Source: Duodenibacillus massiliensis (GTDB lineage: Bacteria > Pseudomonadota > Gammaproteobacteria > Burkholderiales > Burkholderiaceae_F). Taken from it: a stretch of DNA of 64,000 nt. How positions within the stretch are numbered: position 1 is the stretch's first letter; each line of letters opens with the position of its first letter. The position numbers and the translations under genes were made by a program. This document shows positions 18,739 through 28,371 of the stretch, piece by piece. Location of the stretch: the NCBI RefSeq assembly GCF_900128485.1, contig NZ_LT635859.1:144848-208847 (forward strand), read 5' to 3'. The notes beneath the pieces are model-generated. The model saw nothing but the letters and a program-made list of their open reading frames with translations, was not told the origin of the DNA and did not search any database.

Positions 18739-21699
18739 TCAGAGCGTACGGGCGACTTCGGTGACTTCGAAGATTTCAAGCTGGTCGCCCACCTTGATGT
18801 CGTCGTAGCCCTTAAGCGACAGACCGCATTCGTTGCCGGCCTGCACTTCGCGCACATCGTCCTTGAAGTGTTTCAGAGACGCAAGCTCCCCGGTCCAGAT
18901 GACGACGTTGTCGCGCAAGAGGCGCGCGGACGCGTTTCTGCGCACCACGCCTTCCATGACGCGGCAGCCGGCAATAAGGCCCACCTTCGGAACGCGGATC
19001 GTCTGACGGATTTCGAGCATACCGATCACCGTCTCGCGCTTTTCCGGCGAGAGCATGCCGCTCATGGCCGCCTTCACATCATCGACGGCGTCGTAGATGA
19101 TGTTGTAGTAGCGCATGTCAATGCCGTCCTGCTCCGCGAGCTTACGGGCCGCAGCATCAGCGCGCACGTTAAAGCCGATGATGACGGCTTTGGAGGCTGC
19201 AGCAAGGTTGACGTCGGTTTCGGAAATACCGCCCACGGCACTGTGGACAACCTGAACGCGCACTTCGTCGGTGGAAAGCTTCGTCAAAGCGTGCACCAAG
19301 GCTTCCTGAGAACCCTGAACGTCGGCCTTGATGATCAGAGACAGCGTCTTTACTTCCCCGTTATTTTCGCCGGAGAAGAGGTTTTCAAGTTTTGCGGCCT
19401 GCTGACGCGCAAGCTTCACGTCACGGTACTTGCCCTGACGGAAGAGCGCGACTTCGCGGGCCTTGCGTTCGTCCGGAACCACAATGAGTTCGTCGCCTGC
19501 GGCCGGGACGTCGGAGAGACCCTGAATTTCCACAGGAATCGAGGGACCGGCGCTCTGCACCTGCTTGCCGAGTTCGTTCACCATGGCGCGCACGCGGCCG
19601 AAGGCCTGGCCCGCCAGAACAATGTCGCCCTTCTTTAAAAGGCCGGACTGAACGAGAACGGAAGCGACGGGGCCGCGGCCCTTATCCAGTCGGCTTTCAA
19701 TGACGATACCCTTGGCGTTACCCTGATCCGGGGCTTTCAATTCAAGCATTTCTGCCTGCAGCAGAACGTTTTCAAGGAGTTCATCCACGCCCTTACCGGT
19801 CTTGGCGGACACCGGGCAGAACGGCACGTCGCCGCCGAAACTTTCAGGAATCACTTCGTTCTGAACGAGTTCGTTTGTAACGCGCTCAACGTTGGCTTCG
19901 GGTTTATCGATCTTGTTGATCGCAACGACCATCGGAACGCCGGCAGCGCGGGCATGCGCAATGGCTTCCTTGGTCTGGGGCATCACGCCGTCGTCGGCTG
20001 CGACCACCAGAATCACGATATCGGTTGCCTGCGCACCGCGGGCACGCATGGCGGTAAAGGCTTCATGCCCCGGGGTATCCAAGAACGTGACGATGCCGCG
20101 CGGCGTTTTCACATGATACGCACCGATGTGCTGCGTGATGCCGCCCGCTTCACCCGCGGCAACCTTGGCACGGCGGATGTAGTCCAAAAGCGACGTCTTA
20201 CCGTGGTCAACGTGACCCATGATCGTGACGACCGGGGGACGGGGCACGGCGGGGTACTGCTCGGCACCCTCTTCGATTTCACCCAAGAGCGCTTCCGGAT
20301 CGTCGGCCTTGGCGGCAATCGCCTTGTGGCCCATTTCTTCAACGAGAATCATGGCCGTATCCTGATCAAGCATCTGATTGATGGTGACCATCTGGCCCAT
20401 CTTCATCAGAACCTTGATGACTTCGGTGGCCTTAACGCTCATCTTGTGCGCGAGATCGGCAACGGAAATCGTCTCAGGCACGCTCACCTCACGCACCACG
20501 GGTTCCGCGGGCATCTGCTGCACGCTTTGCTCGTGATGGTGCTGCTTGCGGCTGCGGCCTCTCCAGTTGTCATCTCCCGAGTCATCGCCGCCGCGGGTCT
20601 TGATCGTGCGGCGCTTCTGACCTTCGTCATTCCAGCCGCGGTCGTTGTTGCGTTCGCCCTTGCGGCCCTTGCCGCCCTTTTTGGGCTCGTCGTTGCGGTC
20701 ACCGGAAGCCGCCTTTGCGGGCTTGGCTTCGGTCTTTTTCTTCGCTTCAGCCGGCTTGGCGACAGCGGCCGTTTTTTCCGCATCCTTGCGGTCGTTCTTA
20801 TCGCCGCGGTCGGCCTTTGCCTTTAAAACGGTCTTGGGCTTAGAAAGCATCTCGCGGATTGCCGCGGCTTCTTCCAAGGCCTTTTTGCGGGCCGCGTCAC
20901 GACGGGCCCGTTCTTCAGCCGAAACCGCAGTTTCTTCTTTTTCCGCGGCCTTCGGGGCCACGCGCTGAGCGGCAGCCTGTGCACGGCGCTTTAATTCCTG
21001 ATCGAGCTTTTCGCGCTCGGCCTTTTCCCGCTCCGCCTTTTCACGGGCGGCCTTGGCGGCAGCCTCTTCACGAGCCTTGCGGCGTGCGGCCTCTTCGGCA
21101 GCGCGCTCGGCAGCCGCGGCTTCGCGGGCCTTTTCTTCGGCGGCGGCCTTTTCGGCGGCAGCCTGCTCGGCAGCTTCCCTGGCGGCTTTTTCAGCAGCAG
21201 CCTTCTGAGCCTGCTGAGCCTTGGCTTCTTGAGCGGCCTTGGCGGCTTTTTCCGCTTCCGCGGCCTTCACGGCTTCCGCGGCCTTTGCGGCGTCGTTTTC
21301 GGCCTGCGCTGCCTGCGCCTGCTTTTCTTCCAGAGCGCGGCGTGCGGCGGCTTCGGTTTCCGCGCGCGCAGCGGCAATGGCGCGGGCTCGCTCATCGTCC
21401 TGACGGGGCGACTTCACGAAGACGCGGCGGCGGCGCACTTCCACTTCAATCGTGTGCGCTCCGCCCTGGCCGTCCTTCTGACGGATGGTGGAGGTTTCGC
21501 GGCGCTTCACAGTGATCTTGCTGGGACGGTCGGGCACGCGTTCGCTTCTGAGGCTGTCCAAAAGCCGGCGCTTGTCGGCTTCGCTTAATTCGTCGGTCTC
21601 GCCCGTCTTTTCAATGCCCGCGGCTTTGAGCTGTGCGAGCAGCGTCTGAGCGGGGATCTTCATTTCCCGGGCAAGATCGATAACCGTATTGTTTGCCAT
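18739..21699 (-). CDS. infB: Translation initiation factor IF-2
   Basis: A 986-residue GTPase that brings initiator tRNA to the 30S subunit. The N-terminal IF2_N motif ([20 protein letters not shown]) is followed by a very long charged helix region (about residues 100-300) built of Ala, Glu, Lys and Arg. Then come a Lys/Gly/Arg-rich basic patch, a second IF2_N ([20 protein letters not shown]), the G domain ([36 protein letters not shown]) and the C-terminal domains ending [18 protein letters not shown]. It is about 95 residues longer than E. coli IF2, all in the linker. A leader of 125 nt with a GC hairpin separates it from nusA. Confidence 0.97.
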   Translation of the reverse strand: MANNTVIDLAREMKIPAQTLLAQLKAAGIEKTGETDELSEADKRRLLDSLRSERVPDRPSKITVKRRETSTIRQKDGQGGAHTIEVEVRRRRVFVKSPRQDDERARAIAAARAETEAAARRALEEKQAQAAQAENDAAKAAEAVKAAEAEKAAKAAQEAKAQQAQKAAAEKAAREAAEQAAAEKAAAEEKAREAAAAERAAEEAARRKAREEAAAKAAREKAEREKAEREKLDQELKRRAQAAAQRVAPKAAEKEETAVSAEERARRDAARKKALEEAAAIREMLSKPKTVLKAKADRGDKNDRKDAEKTAAVAKPAEAKKKTEAKPAKAASGDRNDEPKKGGKGRKGERNNDRGWNDEGQKRRTIKTRGGDDSGDDNWRGRSRKQHHHEQSVQQMPAEPVVREVSVPETISVADLAHKMSVKATEVIKVLMKMGQMVTINQMLDQDTAMILVEEMGHKAIAAKADDPEALLGEIEEGAEQYPAVPRPPVVTIMGHVDHGKTSLLDYIRRAKVAAGEAGGITQHIGAYHVKTPRGIVTFLDTPGHEAFTAMRARGAQATDIVILVVAADDGVMPQTKEAIAHARAAGVPMVVAINKIDKPEANVERVTNELVQNEVIPESFGGDVPFCPVSAKTGKGVDELLENVLLQAEMLELKAPDQGNAKGIVIESRLDKGRGPVASVLVQSGLLKKGDIVLAGQAFGRVRAMVNELGKQVQSAGPSIPVEIQGLSDVPAAGDELIVVPDERKAREVALFRQGKYRDVKLARQQAAKLENLFSGENNGEVKTLSLIIKADVQGSQEALVHALTKLSTDEVRVQVVHSAVGGISETDVNLAAASKAVIIGFNVRADAAARKLAEQDGIDMRYYNIIYDAVDDVKAAMSGMLSPEKRETVIGMLEIRQTIRVPKVGLIAGCRVMEGVVRRNASARLLRDNVVIWTGELASLKHFKDDVREVQAGNECGLSLKGYDDIKVGDQLEIFEVTEVARTL

Positions 21700-21756
21700 A
21701 TTCTTTTCTTACTCCTGCCGCTGACCGCACCGCAACCGCGGTTGTTTCCGGTGCCT

Positions 21757-21782
21757 GCCGCCCGATTGACTCACCGGGCGGC
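21757..21782 (-). other. GC hairpin between nusA and infB
   Basis: A perfect 8-bp inverted repeat GCCGCCCG/CGGGCGGC with a 10-nt loop in the 125-nt nusA-infB spacer. It has no T-run on the minus strand, so it is not an intrinsic terminator; it could set mRNA stability or act in folding of the infB leader. A similar GC stem lies between thrS and infC. Confidence 0.55.
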
Positions 21783-21824
21783 TCACGGCCGTTTTCCTTA
21801 TCGTTAATCGAACTTGTCCCGGAC

Positions 21825-23309
21825 TCACTCGGCCCAGGAAGCACGTGCCGCCATGATGAGTTTGCTGGCGGCTTCTTCATCAAGCCCCGTCTTTTCGACG
21901 AGTTCTTCGGTATCCAGATCACCGAGCTCATCGGCGGTCTTCACACCCGCGCCCACGAGCTTACTTGCAAGGTCATTGTCCATGCCTTCAAGCGCAAAGA
22001 GCGAGGGGTCGGCCTGACGGAGGTTCTCCTCACGCTTTAAGGCGCGGGCCAGAAGCACCGTACGGGCCTTTTCGCGCACTTCGGGGAGCTCTTCATCGCT
22101 AAAGAGCCCGAGGCCCGCGATTTCCTGTTCAGGCACGTAGGCAAGTTCCTCGAGGCTGTAGATGCCGTCCTCAAAGAGCGCGCGGGCCGTGTCTTCGGAA
22201 ATACCGAGTTCGCTCACGAATTCCCCGGTCGCAGCCTGCATTTCGTCTTCACGCTTCTTGTCGGCTTCTTCTGCCGTCATGATGTTGATCTGCCAGCCGG
22301 TGAGTTCGCTCGCCAGACGCACGTTCTGACCGCCCTTACCGATCGCAACGGCGAGGTTGTCTTCGTCGACCGTCACATCCATGCTGTTGGCGTCTTCGTC
22401 GGCCAAAACCTTACTCACTTTCGCGGGCTTTAAGGCTTCCACAATGTACTGCACGGGGTTTTCGTCCCAGCGCACAACGTCGATGTGTTCGCCGGCGAGC
22501 TCGTTGGTGACGGCGGTGACGCGCGAACCGTGAATACCGATGCAGGTACCTACCGGGTCAATACGCTTGTCGCGACTCATCACCGCGATCTTGGCGCGCA
22601 TGCCGGGATCACGGGAAGAAGACTTGATTTCCACGACGCCTTCTTCGATTTCCGGCACTTCAAGCTCAAAGAGTTTGTTCAAAAACTGCGGGCAGGCACG
22701 CGACAGAATCACCTGACGGCCCTTGGTGTTTTCTTCGACCTTGAGCACAAAGGCACGCACGCGGTCACCGTTACGGAGGTTTTCGCGCGGAATCATTTCG
22801 CTGCGGGGCAGAAGCGCTTCAAGGCGGCCGATTTCAACAATGGCGCCGTCCTTCATCACGCGCTTGATCTGGCCGTTGATGATCTGCTCGTCGCGGGCGA
22901 GGAATTCCTTGAGGATCTGTTCGCGTTCGGCGTCCCTCAAACGCTGCAGAATGACCTGCTTGGCGTCCTGGGCAAAGCGGCGGCCGGAGCTGTTGATGTT
23001 TTCAATCGGCTTTTCGATGTAGTCGCCCACCTTGATCTCAGGATAGTCGTCGATCACGTCGGAGAGCATCTCCTCGCGGTCGGGCTGCTGCAGGCCTTCG
23101 TCGCCGCTCACCACAACCCAGCGGCGCTTGGCGGTCCAGTCACCGGTGCCGCGGTCAACGCTCACCACCACATCGGCGTCTTCACCCGGGAACTGCGCCT
23201 TTTTCACGGCGCTTGCCAGAGCCGTTTCAAGCACGCCGAACACGGCAGACTTTTCAACATTCTTTTCGTTGGCCAGTACATCGACCATCTCGAGCATATC
23301 TCGGCTCAT
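21825..23309 (-). CDS. nusA: Transcription termination/antitermination factor NusA
   Basis: A 494-residue RNA-polymerase-binding factor for pausing, termination and rRNA antitermination. The N-terminal domain (MSRDMLEMVDVLANEKNV) is followed by S1 (about 135-200, INGQIKRVMKDGAIVEIGRL), KH1 (RDPGMRAKIAV, DPVGTCIGIHGSRV), KH2 (AIGKGGQNVRLASEL) and two C-terminal acidic repeats with helix-hairpin-helix motifs (about 370-490). Its ATG overlaps the rimP stop (TAATG). It may act on the boxA sites of the rRNA operon in this window. Confidence 0.97.
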   Translation of the reverse strand: MSRDMLEMVDVLANEKNVEKSAVFGVLETALASAVKKAQFPGEDADVVVSVDRGTGDWTAKRRWVVVSGDEGLQQPDREEMLSDVIDDYPEIKVGDYIEKPIENINSSGRRFAQDAKQVILQRLRDAEREQILKEFLARDEQIINGQIKRVMKDGAIVEIGRLEALLPRSEMIPRENLRNGDRVRAFVLKVEENTKGRQVILSRACPQFLNKLFELEVPEIEEGVVEIKSSSRDPGMRAKIAVMSRDKRIDPVGTCIGIHGSRVTAVTNELAGEHIDVVRWDENPVQYIVEALKPAKVSKVLADEDANSMDVTVDEDNLAVAIGKGGQNVRLASELTGWQINIMTAEEADKKREDEMQAATGEFVSELGISEDTARALFEDGIYSLEELAYVPEQEIAGLGLFSDEELPEVREKARTVLLARALKREENLRQADPSLFALEGMDNDLASKLVGAGVKTADELGDLDTEELVEKTGLDEEAASKLIMAARASWAE

Positions 23310-23881
23310 TATTTTTTCCCTCTAAAATCGAGCTCAGCAATCAGATTGGCGCGGTCCACGTCAACCAGGTCAAATTCCACAACCACAGGCGCCGCTGCAG
23401 GCGTCTTCGCGGCCTTTTTCTTATCCCGCACAGCCTGCGAGGGCGTACGGGCGATATGAAGTTCCTCAAAGCTGAAGCGCACGCGGGCTTCACTGCCCTC
23501 GCCCTCAACGGCAAGGATCTTTCCGTCAAGTTTGCGGCGGCCGGCTTCAGGAAAGCCTTCGGCGTGCATGGGCTCGTAAAGTTCCACGTGCGCGGGCGAC
23601 CCCACAAAACGCTTCCAGTCACGGGCGCGCTTTAAGGGGCGCTCCACGCCGGGGCTGCTTACTTCCAGGCGCTCGTAGTCGACGCCCTCAACGGTAAAAA
23701 GATGCGTGATCTGGTCGCTCACGGCTTCACAGTCGTCCACGGAAATACCGCCTTCGCGGTCCGTGTCGATCGTGATGCGCACAAGCCCCCTGGCGAGTCG
23801 CTCGAAGTCGACAAACTCGTAGCCGAGGCCCGTGACCGTGCTCTCGATCAGTTCAGTGATTTGCGCTGTGCTCTTAGGCAT
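23309..23881 (-). CDS. rimP: Ribosome maturation factor RimP
   Basis: A 190-residue 30S assembly factor. It shows ITELIESTVTGLGYEFVDFE, the RITIDTDREGGISVDDCEAV block (family: DxxxGIxxDDCxxxS), and VDYERLEVSSPGVERPLKRA (family: LEVSSPGxDRPL). The C-terminal part has a Lys/Ala-rich insertion (KKAAKTPAAA) before VEFDLVDVDRANLIAELDFR, making it longer than the ~150 residues of E. coli RimP. First gene of the nus operon; translationally coupled to nusA. Confidence 0.95.
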   Translation of the reverse strand: MPKSTAQITELIESTVTGLGYEFVDFERLARGLVRITIDTDREGGISVDDCEAVSDQITHLFTVEGVDYERLEVSSPGVERPLKRARDWKRFVGSPAHVELYEPMHAEGFPEAGRRKLDGKILAVEGEGSEARVRFSFEELHIARTPSQAVRDKKKAAKTPAAAPVVVEFDLVDVDRANLIAELDFRGKK

Positions 23882-24171
23882 TGATGCGAATCTTGTGCGG
23901 GGGGATTCCCCGAAAAAACCAAAAAAAAAATGGGCACACTGCCCATCCCTGTTCCTTTCCCGAAGAAAGGGGCCTCACGACAAAACTGCCTGCCGTCAGA
24001 CCTGAGTGAGTAAAGCCCGCAAAAACCGTTTCACCGGGAAACGCCTCTTTGCGCCGCCGCGCGTCCCCTTAACGGGGCCACGTGCCGGACCGCTCAGCTT
24101 CTGAAAACCGAGCGGCGCTTTGTGAAGACCGCCGCGGCCGCATGAAAAATGCGCCCCGACGTCTCCGTGCG
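23882..24171 (-). promoter_or_regulatory. Long leader of the rimP-nusA operon
   Basis: About 290 nt of transcribed leader with no coding sequence seen. It holds several GC hairpins (for example GGCCCCGTTAAGGGGAC near 24065-24082, and pairing around 24030-24045) and ends in the strong terminator at 23921-23946. It resembles neither a tRNA nor the 6S, SRP or RNase P RNAs; the metY tRNA that precedes this operon in E. coli is absent. It could be an attenuated leader or a separate ~230-nt RNA. Confidence 0.5.
23921..23946 (-). terminator. Terminator/attenuator directly before rimP
   Basis: On the minus strand, ATGGGCA-GTG-TGCCCAT is followed by ten T. It lies 40 bp upstream of the rimP start and about 225 nt downstream of the promoter at 24178-24205, so most transcripts from that promoter should stop here unless read-through is controlled. 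Confidence 0.85.
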
Positions 24172-24177
24172 GGGCGC
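24144..24177 (-). terminator. Terminator after rluB, abutting the rimP promoter
   Basis: On the minus strand the perfect 8-bp stem GCGCCCCG/CGGGGCGC with a 11-nt loop is followed by ATTTTT. It stops transcripts coming from rluB. Its 5' arm begins directly after the -10 of the promoter at 24178-24205, so RNAs starting at that promoter lack most of the arm and should escape. Confidence 0.8.
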
Positions 24178-24205
24178 ATTATACGGATTTTTGTTGTTTT
24201 TTCAA
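24178..24205 (-). promoter_or_regulatory. Promoter of the rimP-nusA-infB operon
   Basis: On the minus strand -35 TTGAAA (24200-24205), a 16-bp spacer and a perfect -10 TATAAT (24178-24183). The start would fall near 24171. Confidence 0.8.
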
Positions 24206-24250
24206 CAGCGAAGCGCTGTTTTTCCGTGTTTTTCAGCCAACGCTTTCCGG

Positions 24251-26041
24251 TTAACCGCGGTTACGGAAATTGCGCCTTCCGCCCTGATGCTGGCCGGAGC
24301 GGTTGCCGCCGCGGTTTTTGTACTGCGACTGCGGCTGATCGCCGTAGGCCGAGGGGCGCCCCGCAAAGCCGCGGGAATAAACGTTCTGCGCACCGTCGAG
24401 ACGGCCGCTCGCTATATAGTCCACGGTACTGGTCATCGAATCGGGCTGCCAGCTTTTTCCCTTATTGCGGGGTTTGCCGCCGAAGGGTTTCTTTTTAAAG
24501 CCCCCGTTATTAAGGGGTTTGCCGCCCTTGGGTTTATTTCCCTTATGAAAGGGCTTGGCGCCCTGCTTGGGATTGGCCGTTGCGCCCTGCGCCTCAAGGT
24601 CGCTTACCCAGGCCTTCACCCAGTCGCCCGCAAGTTCTCGCGTAGCGCCCTTGGCAAGGTCCTTCGGCAACTGCACTGCGCCGTAACGCACGCGGATCAA
24701 GCGGCTCACCGTCAATCCCACCGCTTCAAACATGCGGCGCACTTCACGGTTGCGGCCTTCATTGATGCGCACAAGGTACCAGTGGTTGAGCCCTTCGCCG
24801 CCCTTGTCGGTCAACTCAGAAAATGCCGCGGGCCCGTCTTCGAGCTCCACGCCCGACAAAAGCGCCTCACGGCCTTCTTCAGTGAGTGTTCCCGCGGTGC
24901 GCACCGCGTATTCGCGTTCAATCGCGTAGCGCGGATGCATCAGTCGGTTGGCAAGATCACCGCTGTTGGTAAAAAGCAGCAGCCCCTCGGTATTAAAGTC
25001 CAGACGCCCCACCGCAATCCAGCGGCCGTGGCTGATCTTGGGAAGGTTGTCAAACACCGTGGGACGTCCCTGGGGATCGTCCATACTGACAATCTGACCG
25101 GTGGGCTTATGGTAGACAAGCACTCGCGGCACGCGCTTGCCGCCGCCTGCGCTTTCGGCCTTTTTCACAATACGGCCGTTCACGCGCACGATGTCGGCGG
25201 GAAGCACACGCTGTCCGAGATGGGCGGGTTCGCCGTTCACAGAAATCCGGCCCTCAAGAATTAACTGCTCCATGTCGCGGCGGCTTCCGAGACCGCAGTC
25301 GGCGAGAACCTTCTGCAGTTTTTCACTCTGCGCAATGAGCGCTTTTTTTGCCGCTGCCTTACCGCGCTTAAAAACGCGGGGGTCAAAGACATTGTCGGCC
25401 ATCATGCCGCGGGTAAGCGTCTCTTCGTCAGAAGCGGCCGGCATTTGAAGGGCCTCAGCCGGAAGTTCAGCCTGAGGATCGTCCTCAGAAACCGCCTGGG
25501 GCGCTGCGGCCGCCGGGGAGACTTCCTCTTCAGAGGGCACGTCAGCAACCGCAACAGTTTTCTCCGTCTCCGTCACCGCCGCCTTTGTGCGGGGCTTACG
25601 GGTGCCGGTTGACGCAGCCTTTCGGAGCTTGCGGGCAACGGGCTTAACTTCCTCAGCCGCAACCGCTTCGGCGGCAGCCTCAGAAGGCGCGGCATCAGCC
25701 GGTGCTCCCCCGGCAGTCTCCGCCGCTGCGGTCTCTGTCTTCTTACGGCGCACCGTGCGCTTTTTGGCGGCGGGCTTAACCTCTGCCGTTTCCGCCTCTG
25801 CCGGCACAGCTTCCGGGGCGTCCTTATCCGCTTCAGCCGCCTTCGTTTCCGCCGTCTTTTTCACGGACTTTCGGACCGTGCGCTTTTTGGGCGCGTTTTC
25901 AGGGGCCGCTTCGGGCACCCCGGCTTTTTTCACGGCCGTACGGCGGCGCCTCACGGGTTTTGCGGAGGCTTCGTCCGCTTCGGGCGTAACAGCCGCGGAT
26001 GCGGCTTCAGAAACTTCGACTGACTTTTTAGATTCAGGCAT
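24251..26041 (-). CDS. rluB: 23S rRNA pseudouridine(2605) synthase with long basic extensions
   Basis: A 596-residue protein, roughly twice the usual RluB. Residues 1-238 are a low-complexity Ala/Glu/Lys/Pro region with repeated basic motifs [20 protein letters not shown] and KKRTVRRKK. The S4 domain starts near 240 ([20 protein letters not shown]), and the RsuA/RluB-type synthase follows with catalytic Asp348 in [13 protein letters not shown] and [17 protein letters not shown]. The last ~110 residues are Gly, Asn, Lys and Arg rich. Extended RluB proteins are known in betaproteobacteria; this N-terminus is exceptionally long. It overlaps the scpB stop by 8 nt. Confidence 0.92.
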   Translation of the reverse strand: MPESKKSVEVSEAASAAVTPEADEASAKPVRRRRTAVKKAGVPEAAPENAPKKRTVRKSVKKTAETKAAEADKDAPEAVPAEAETAEVKPAAKKRTVRRKKTETAAAETAGGAPADAAPSEAAAEAVAAEEVKPVARKLRKAASTGTRKPRTKAAVTETEKTVAVADVPSEEEVSPAAAAPQAVSEDDPQAELPAEALQMPAASDEETLTRGMMADNVFDPRVFKRGKAAAKKALIAQSEKLQKVLADCGLGSRRDMEQLILEGRISVNGEPAHLGQRVLPADIVRVNGRIVKKAESAGGGKRVPRVLVYHKPTGQIVSMDDPQGRPTVFDNLPKISHGRWIAVGRLDFNTEGLLLFTNSGDLANRLMHPRYAIEREYAVRTAGTLTEEGREALLSGVELEDGPAAFSELTDKGGEGLNHWYLVRINEGRNREVRRMFEAVGLTVSRLIRVRYGAVQLPKDLAKGATRELAGDWVKAWVSDLEAQGATANPKQGAKPFHKGNKPKGGKPLNNGGFKKKPFGGKPRNKGKSWQPDSMTSTVDYIASGRLDGAQNVYSRGFAGRPSAYGDQPQSQYKNRGGNRSGQHQGGRRNFRNRG

Positions 26042-26828
26042 CTTTTTTACCTTCGTCGGCTAAAAGCGGTTTCTCTTCGGCAAGCGGCAGTTCAGGCGTC
26101 TTTTGTTCGTCCGCCTTTTTATTCTTGTCCGAAAAGTCCAGTTCAAATTCTTCGACTTTGGGTTCTTCGCCCTGTAAGGGCGGCAACTGATCAAGGCTTT
26201 TTAAGCCGAGATCATTTAAAAACTGTGCGGTTGTGGCAAAAAGTGCCGGACGCCCCGGCGACTCTCTGTGGCCAATCACTTCAATCCAGCCGCGCTCTTC
26301 GAGCTGTCTCAAAGAATTGGGGTTCACGGTCACACCGCGGATTTCTTCAATATCACCGCGCGTGGCAGGCTGCCGGTAGGCAATGATCGCAAGCGTTTCC
26401 ATCACCGCACGCGTGTACTTCGGCGCCTTTTCTTCAGAAAGCCTGACGAGATACTCGCCGACCTCCGGTGCACTCTGAAAACGCCAGCCCTCCGCCGTTT
26501 CAAGAAGGCGCAAGCCCCTGTCCTGCCAGAAAAGGGCAAGCTTACCCACCTCCGTCAGGATTCTGTCCTGCGTATAGCGGTTTTCAAACAAGCGGGCGAG
26601 CTCAGCCGTGCTGAGCGGCCTGGGGCTCGTCAGAAGCGCAGCTTCGATCACAAGCCCGGGATTATTTGCCGGATTCACGAAAACAAACGGTTGAGACTGC
26701 GCCGGGCGCAGTGTTTGCTCACAAAAAAGGAAAGTGTGCGGAAAAATCTCAAGGGTTCCGCCGGATTTCGGCCTCATGCCGCAAGCACAGTGCGGTTTTC
26801 CCCACAGCGGGGACGCAAAGCTGTGCAT
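26034..26828 (-). CDS. scpB: Chromosome segregation and condensation protein ScpB
   Basis: The kleisin-partner subunit of the SMC condensin complex. Winged-helix blocks: [62 protein letters not shown]-like [36 protein letters not shown]. The C-terminal ~50 residues are charged. The start is uncertain: ATG 26828 gives 264 residues with ~50 unusual N-terminal ones; GTG 26678 gives 214 residues beginning right at the domain, but neither has a good ribosome site. It ends overlapping rluB. Confidence 0.88.
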   Translation of the reverse strand: MHSFASPLWGKPHCACGMRPKSGGTLEIFPHTFLFCEQTLRPAQSQPFVFVNPANNPGLVIEAALLTSPRPLSTAELARLFENRYTQDRILTEVGKLALFWQDRGLRLLETAEGWRFQSAPEVGEYLVRLSEEKAPKYTRAVMETLAIIAYRQPATRGDIEEIRGVTVNPNSLRQLEERGWIEVIGHRESPGRPALFATTAQFLNDLGLKSLDQLPPLQGEEPKVEEFELDFSDKNKKADEQKTPELPLAEEKPLLADEGKKDA

Positions 26829-26887
26829 GACGGGAGCAGACTCTGCCGCCCGGCCGGCCCGACGTTTCTTTCAACGCAGGCGGACAG

Positions 26888-26916
26888 ATTGTAGAGCAAA
26901 GGCGGCGTTACGCCAA
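26888..26916 (-). promoter_or_regulatory. Likely promoter of scpB-rluB
   Basis: Minus-strand -35 TTGGCG (26911-26916), 17-bp spacer, -10 TACAAT (26888-26893). It would start transcription near 26881, some 50 nt before the ATG at 26828. Confidence 0.55.
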
Positions 26917-26942
26917 ACAGCGCGGCAGCATGCGGCCTGCCA

Positions 26943-26978
26943 AAAAGAAACCGGAGAAAAAGGCGCGTCTTTCTCCGG
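26943..26978 (-). terminator. Terminator after the H1-like gene
   Basis: On the minus strand CCGGAGAAA/TTTCTCCGG (9 bp, 10-nt loop) is followed by TTTCTTTTTG. It lies 32 bp beyond the stop of the histone-like gene. Confidence 0.85.
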
Positions 26979-27009
26979 CTTTTCGTGTTAACTCAAGGAG
27001 AACACGGAG

Positions 27010-27855
27010 TTACTTTTTCGCAGCGGCCTTCTTGGCTGCGGGCTTTTTGGCAGCAGGCTTAGCGGCTTTCACGGAAGCCTTCTTGGCGGGGGCCTTGGCT
27101 GCGGGTTTTGCGGCGGGCTTAGCCTCTGCTTTCTTGGCGGGAGCCTTTACGGCCGGCTTCTTGGCGGTCTCAGCCTTTTTGGCAGGAGCCTTTAACGCCG
27201 TTTTGGCTGCGGGCTTCTTTGCAGGAGCCGCTTTCTTGGCGGCGGGTTTTGCAGCAGGCGCTTTCTTCACCTCTGCCTTCTTGGCGGCCGGTTTGGCAGC
27301 AGGCTTTGTCGCGGGCTTTTTCGCGGCCTTTGCCGCTGCCGCCTTCACAGTCTTCGCGGCGGGCTTGGCAGCGGCTTTTTTGGCCGGGGTCTTGGCGGGG
27401 GCCTTCTTTGCGGCGGCCTTAGCTGCGGGCTTTACTGCAGCCTTCTTTGCCGGGGCCTTCACAGCCTTTTTCGCAGCGGGCTTTTCGGCTTCTTCTTTCT
27501 TGGGAGCAGATTTCGCGGCAGCCTTTTTCACCGGAGCTTTCTTCGCCGGGGCAGCTTCCTTGGCTGCGGGCTTTTTGGCGGCAGCTGCCGGCTTTGCGGC
27601 TTTCTTCGCGGCGGGCTTTTTCGCGCCGGTTACTTCCGCAACGACGTCAGCGACCTTGGCCGTTGCTTCCTGTGCAAGCACCGCACCGGCTTCGAGCATC
27701 TGACGGGCCGTGTCGTAGATTTCCTGCGTAAGGATTGTGCCGACCTTACCGCCGGCACCTTCGGCCTGTGCCTGGAACTTCGTCACGGCCGCGCTCAACG
27801 TCGCGTATGCCTGCTTAAAACCTTCAAAACTTTTGTCCGAAATCTGGATCGACAT
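27010..27855 (-). CDS. Histone-H1-like Lys/Ala/Pro-repeat protein with a helical N-terminal domain
   Basis: A 281-residue protein in two parts. Residues 1-78 (MSIQISDKSFEGFKQAYATL, EIYDTARQMLEAGAVLAQEA) are predicted amphipathic helix with few charges, resembling the phasin-type coiled coils of granule-associated proteins. Residues 79-281 are almost wholly K, A and P in irregular PAAKKAA/APAKKA units, like the H1 tails of bacterial histone-like proteins (AlgP, HctB, Bordetella BpH). DNA or polyphosphate binding is inferred from the charge. Such repeats make the length prone to change between strains. It lies alone, with its own terminator. Confidence 0.85.
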   Translation of the reverse strand: MSIQISDKSFEGFKQAYATLSAAVTKFQAQAEGAGGKVGTILTQEIYDTARQMLEAGAVLAQEATAKVADVVAEVTGAKKPAAKKAAKPAAAAKKPAAKEAAPAKKAPVKKAAAKSAPKKEEAEKPAAKKAVKAPAKKAAVKPAAKAAAKKAPAKTPAKKAAAKPAAKTVKAAAAKAAKKPATKPAAKPAAKKAEVKKAPAAKPAAKKAAPAKKPAAKTALKAPAKKAETAKKPAVKAPAKKAEAKPAAKPAAKAPAKKASVKAAKPAAKKPAAKKAAAKK

Positions 27856-28371
27856 AGCCCATCCCCACGGGAAATTGTTGTAACGCTTTCAACATTAACA
27901 CTGAAAAGCAAAAAACATACAAAGAAAAGGGACAGAATTTCCTTTTTCAATCAACGGCGTGACTAAAGGGCAACACCAAAGCAAAAGCTAAAAAGCGCTG
28001 TCTCCGCTCCCGCGGCACTTTGCGCCGCTACAATGGGGCGCTGCAGGTGTTCTCAGCACTCACGCTGAAGATGGTTTGATTTCTTTATTTTCCCTTCTTT
28101 TATCAATTGAGTATTAGTCATCCGACTTACACCGGCAGCGTAACCGGGCTTTTGCTCGAGAGGGCTGCCTCCGAATTCCAAACAGGTAACTGATGGTATC
28201 GTGGGTTCGAATCCCTCCTTCCCGCCGAATCCTGGTTCTGAAACAACCGGACTCTTGCCTCCTGCATCGGTCTCCCTGCGCAAAGACCACCCCCTCCGAA
28301 AACGGCGTTTCTCTTTTCGCCGCTCTTTTGCTATCATGCGCGCTCTGTCCTCTTTGGGACAACCACTGTGC
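27856..28371. other. Gene-free region holding a tRNA-like relic
   Basis: About 515 bp between the H1-like gene and tRNA-Ser. It holds a -10-like TACAAT (28029-28034) on the plus strand and a decayed tRNA 3' part (28197-28227). The apparent minus-strand reading frame across it is only the antisense of tRNA sequence. Otherwise I see nothing in it. Confidence 0.6.
28197..28227 (+). pseudogene. Relic of a tRNA 3' end, possible old attachment site
   Basis: The first 22 bases (28197-28218) match 28431-28452 of tRNA-Ser with one mismatch, covering the T-arm GGGTTCGAATCCC. The mismatch (A to T) breaks one T-stem pair, and the following CTTCCCGCC looks like a different acceptor end. No 5' part of a tRNA precedes it. 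It may be a remnant of a second serine tRNA or of an att site left by an element. Confidence 0.45.

Noticed and set aside
22485-23459. A 324-codon plus-strand frame
   Set aside because: Antisense to nusA and rimP, both of which are well supported.
23882-24171. The nus leader considered as tRNA-fMet, 6S, SRP or RNase P RNA
   Set aside because: No cloverleaf and none of the conserved blocks of these RNAs are present.
24149-25264. A 371-codon plus-strand frame
   Set aside because: Antisense to rluB and its terminator; no ribosome site and shadow-type composition.
27010-27620. Repetitive DNA considered as a CRISPR or tandem repeat array
   Set aside because: The repetition follows Lys/Ala/Pro codons of the H1-like protein, without constant repeat and spacer lengths.
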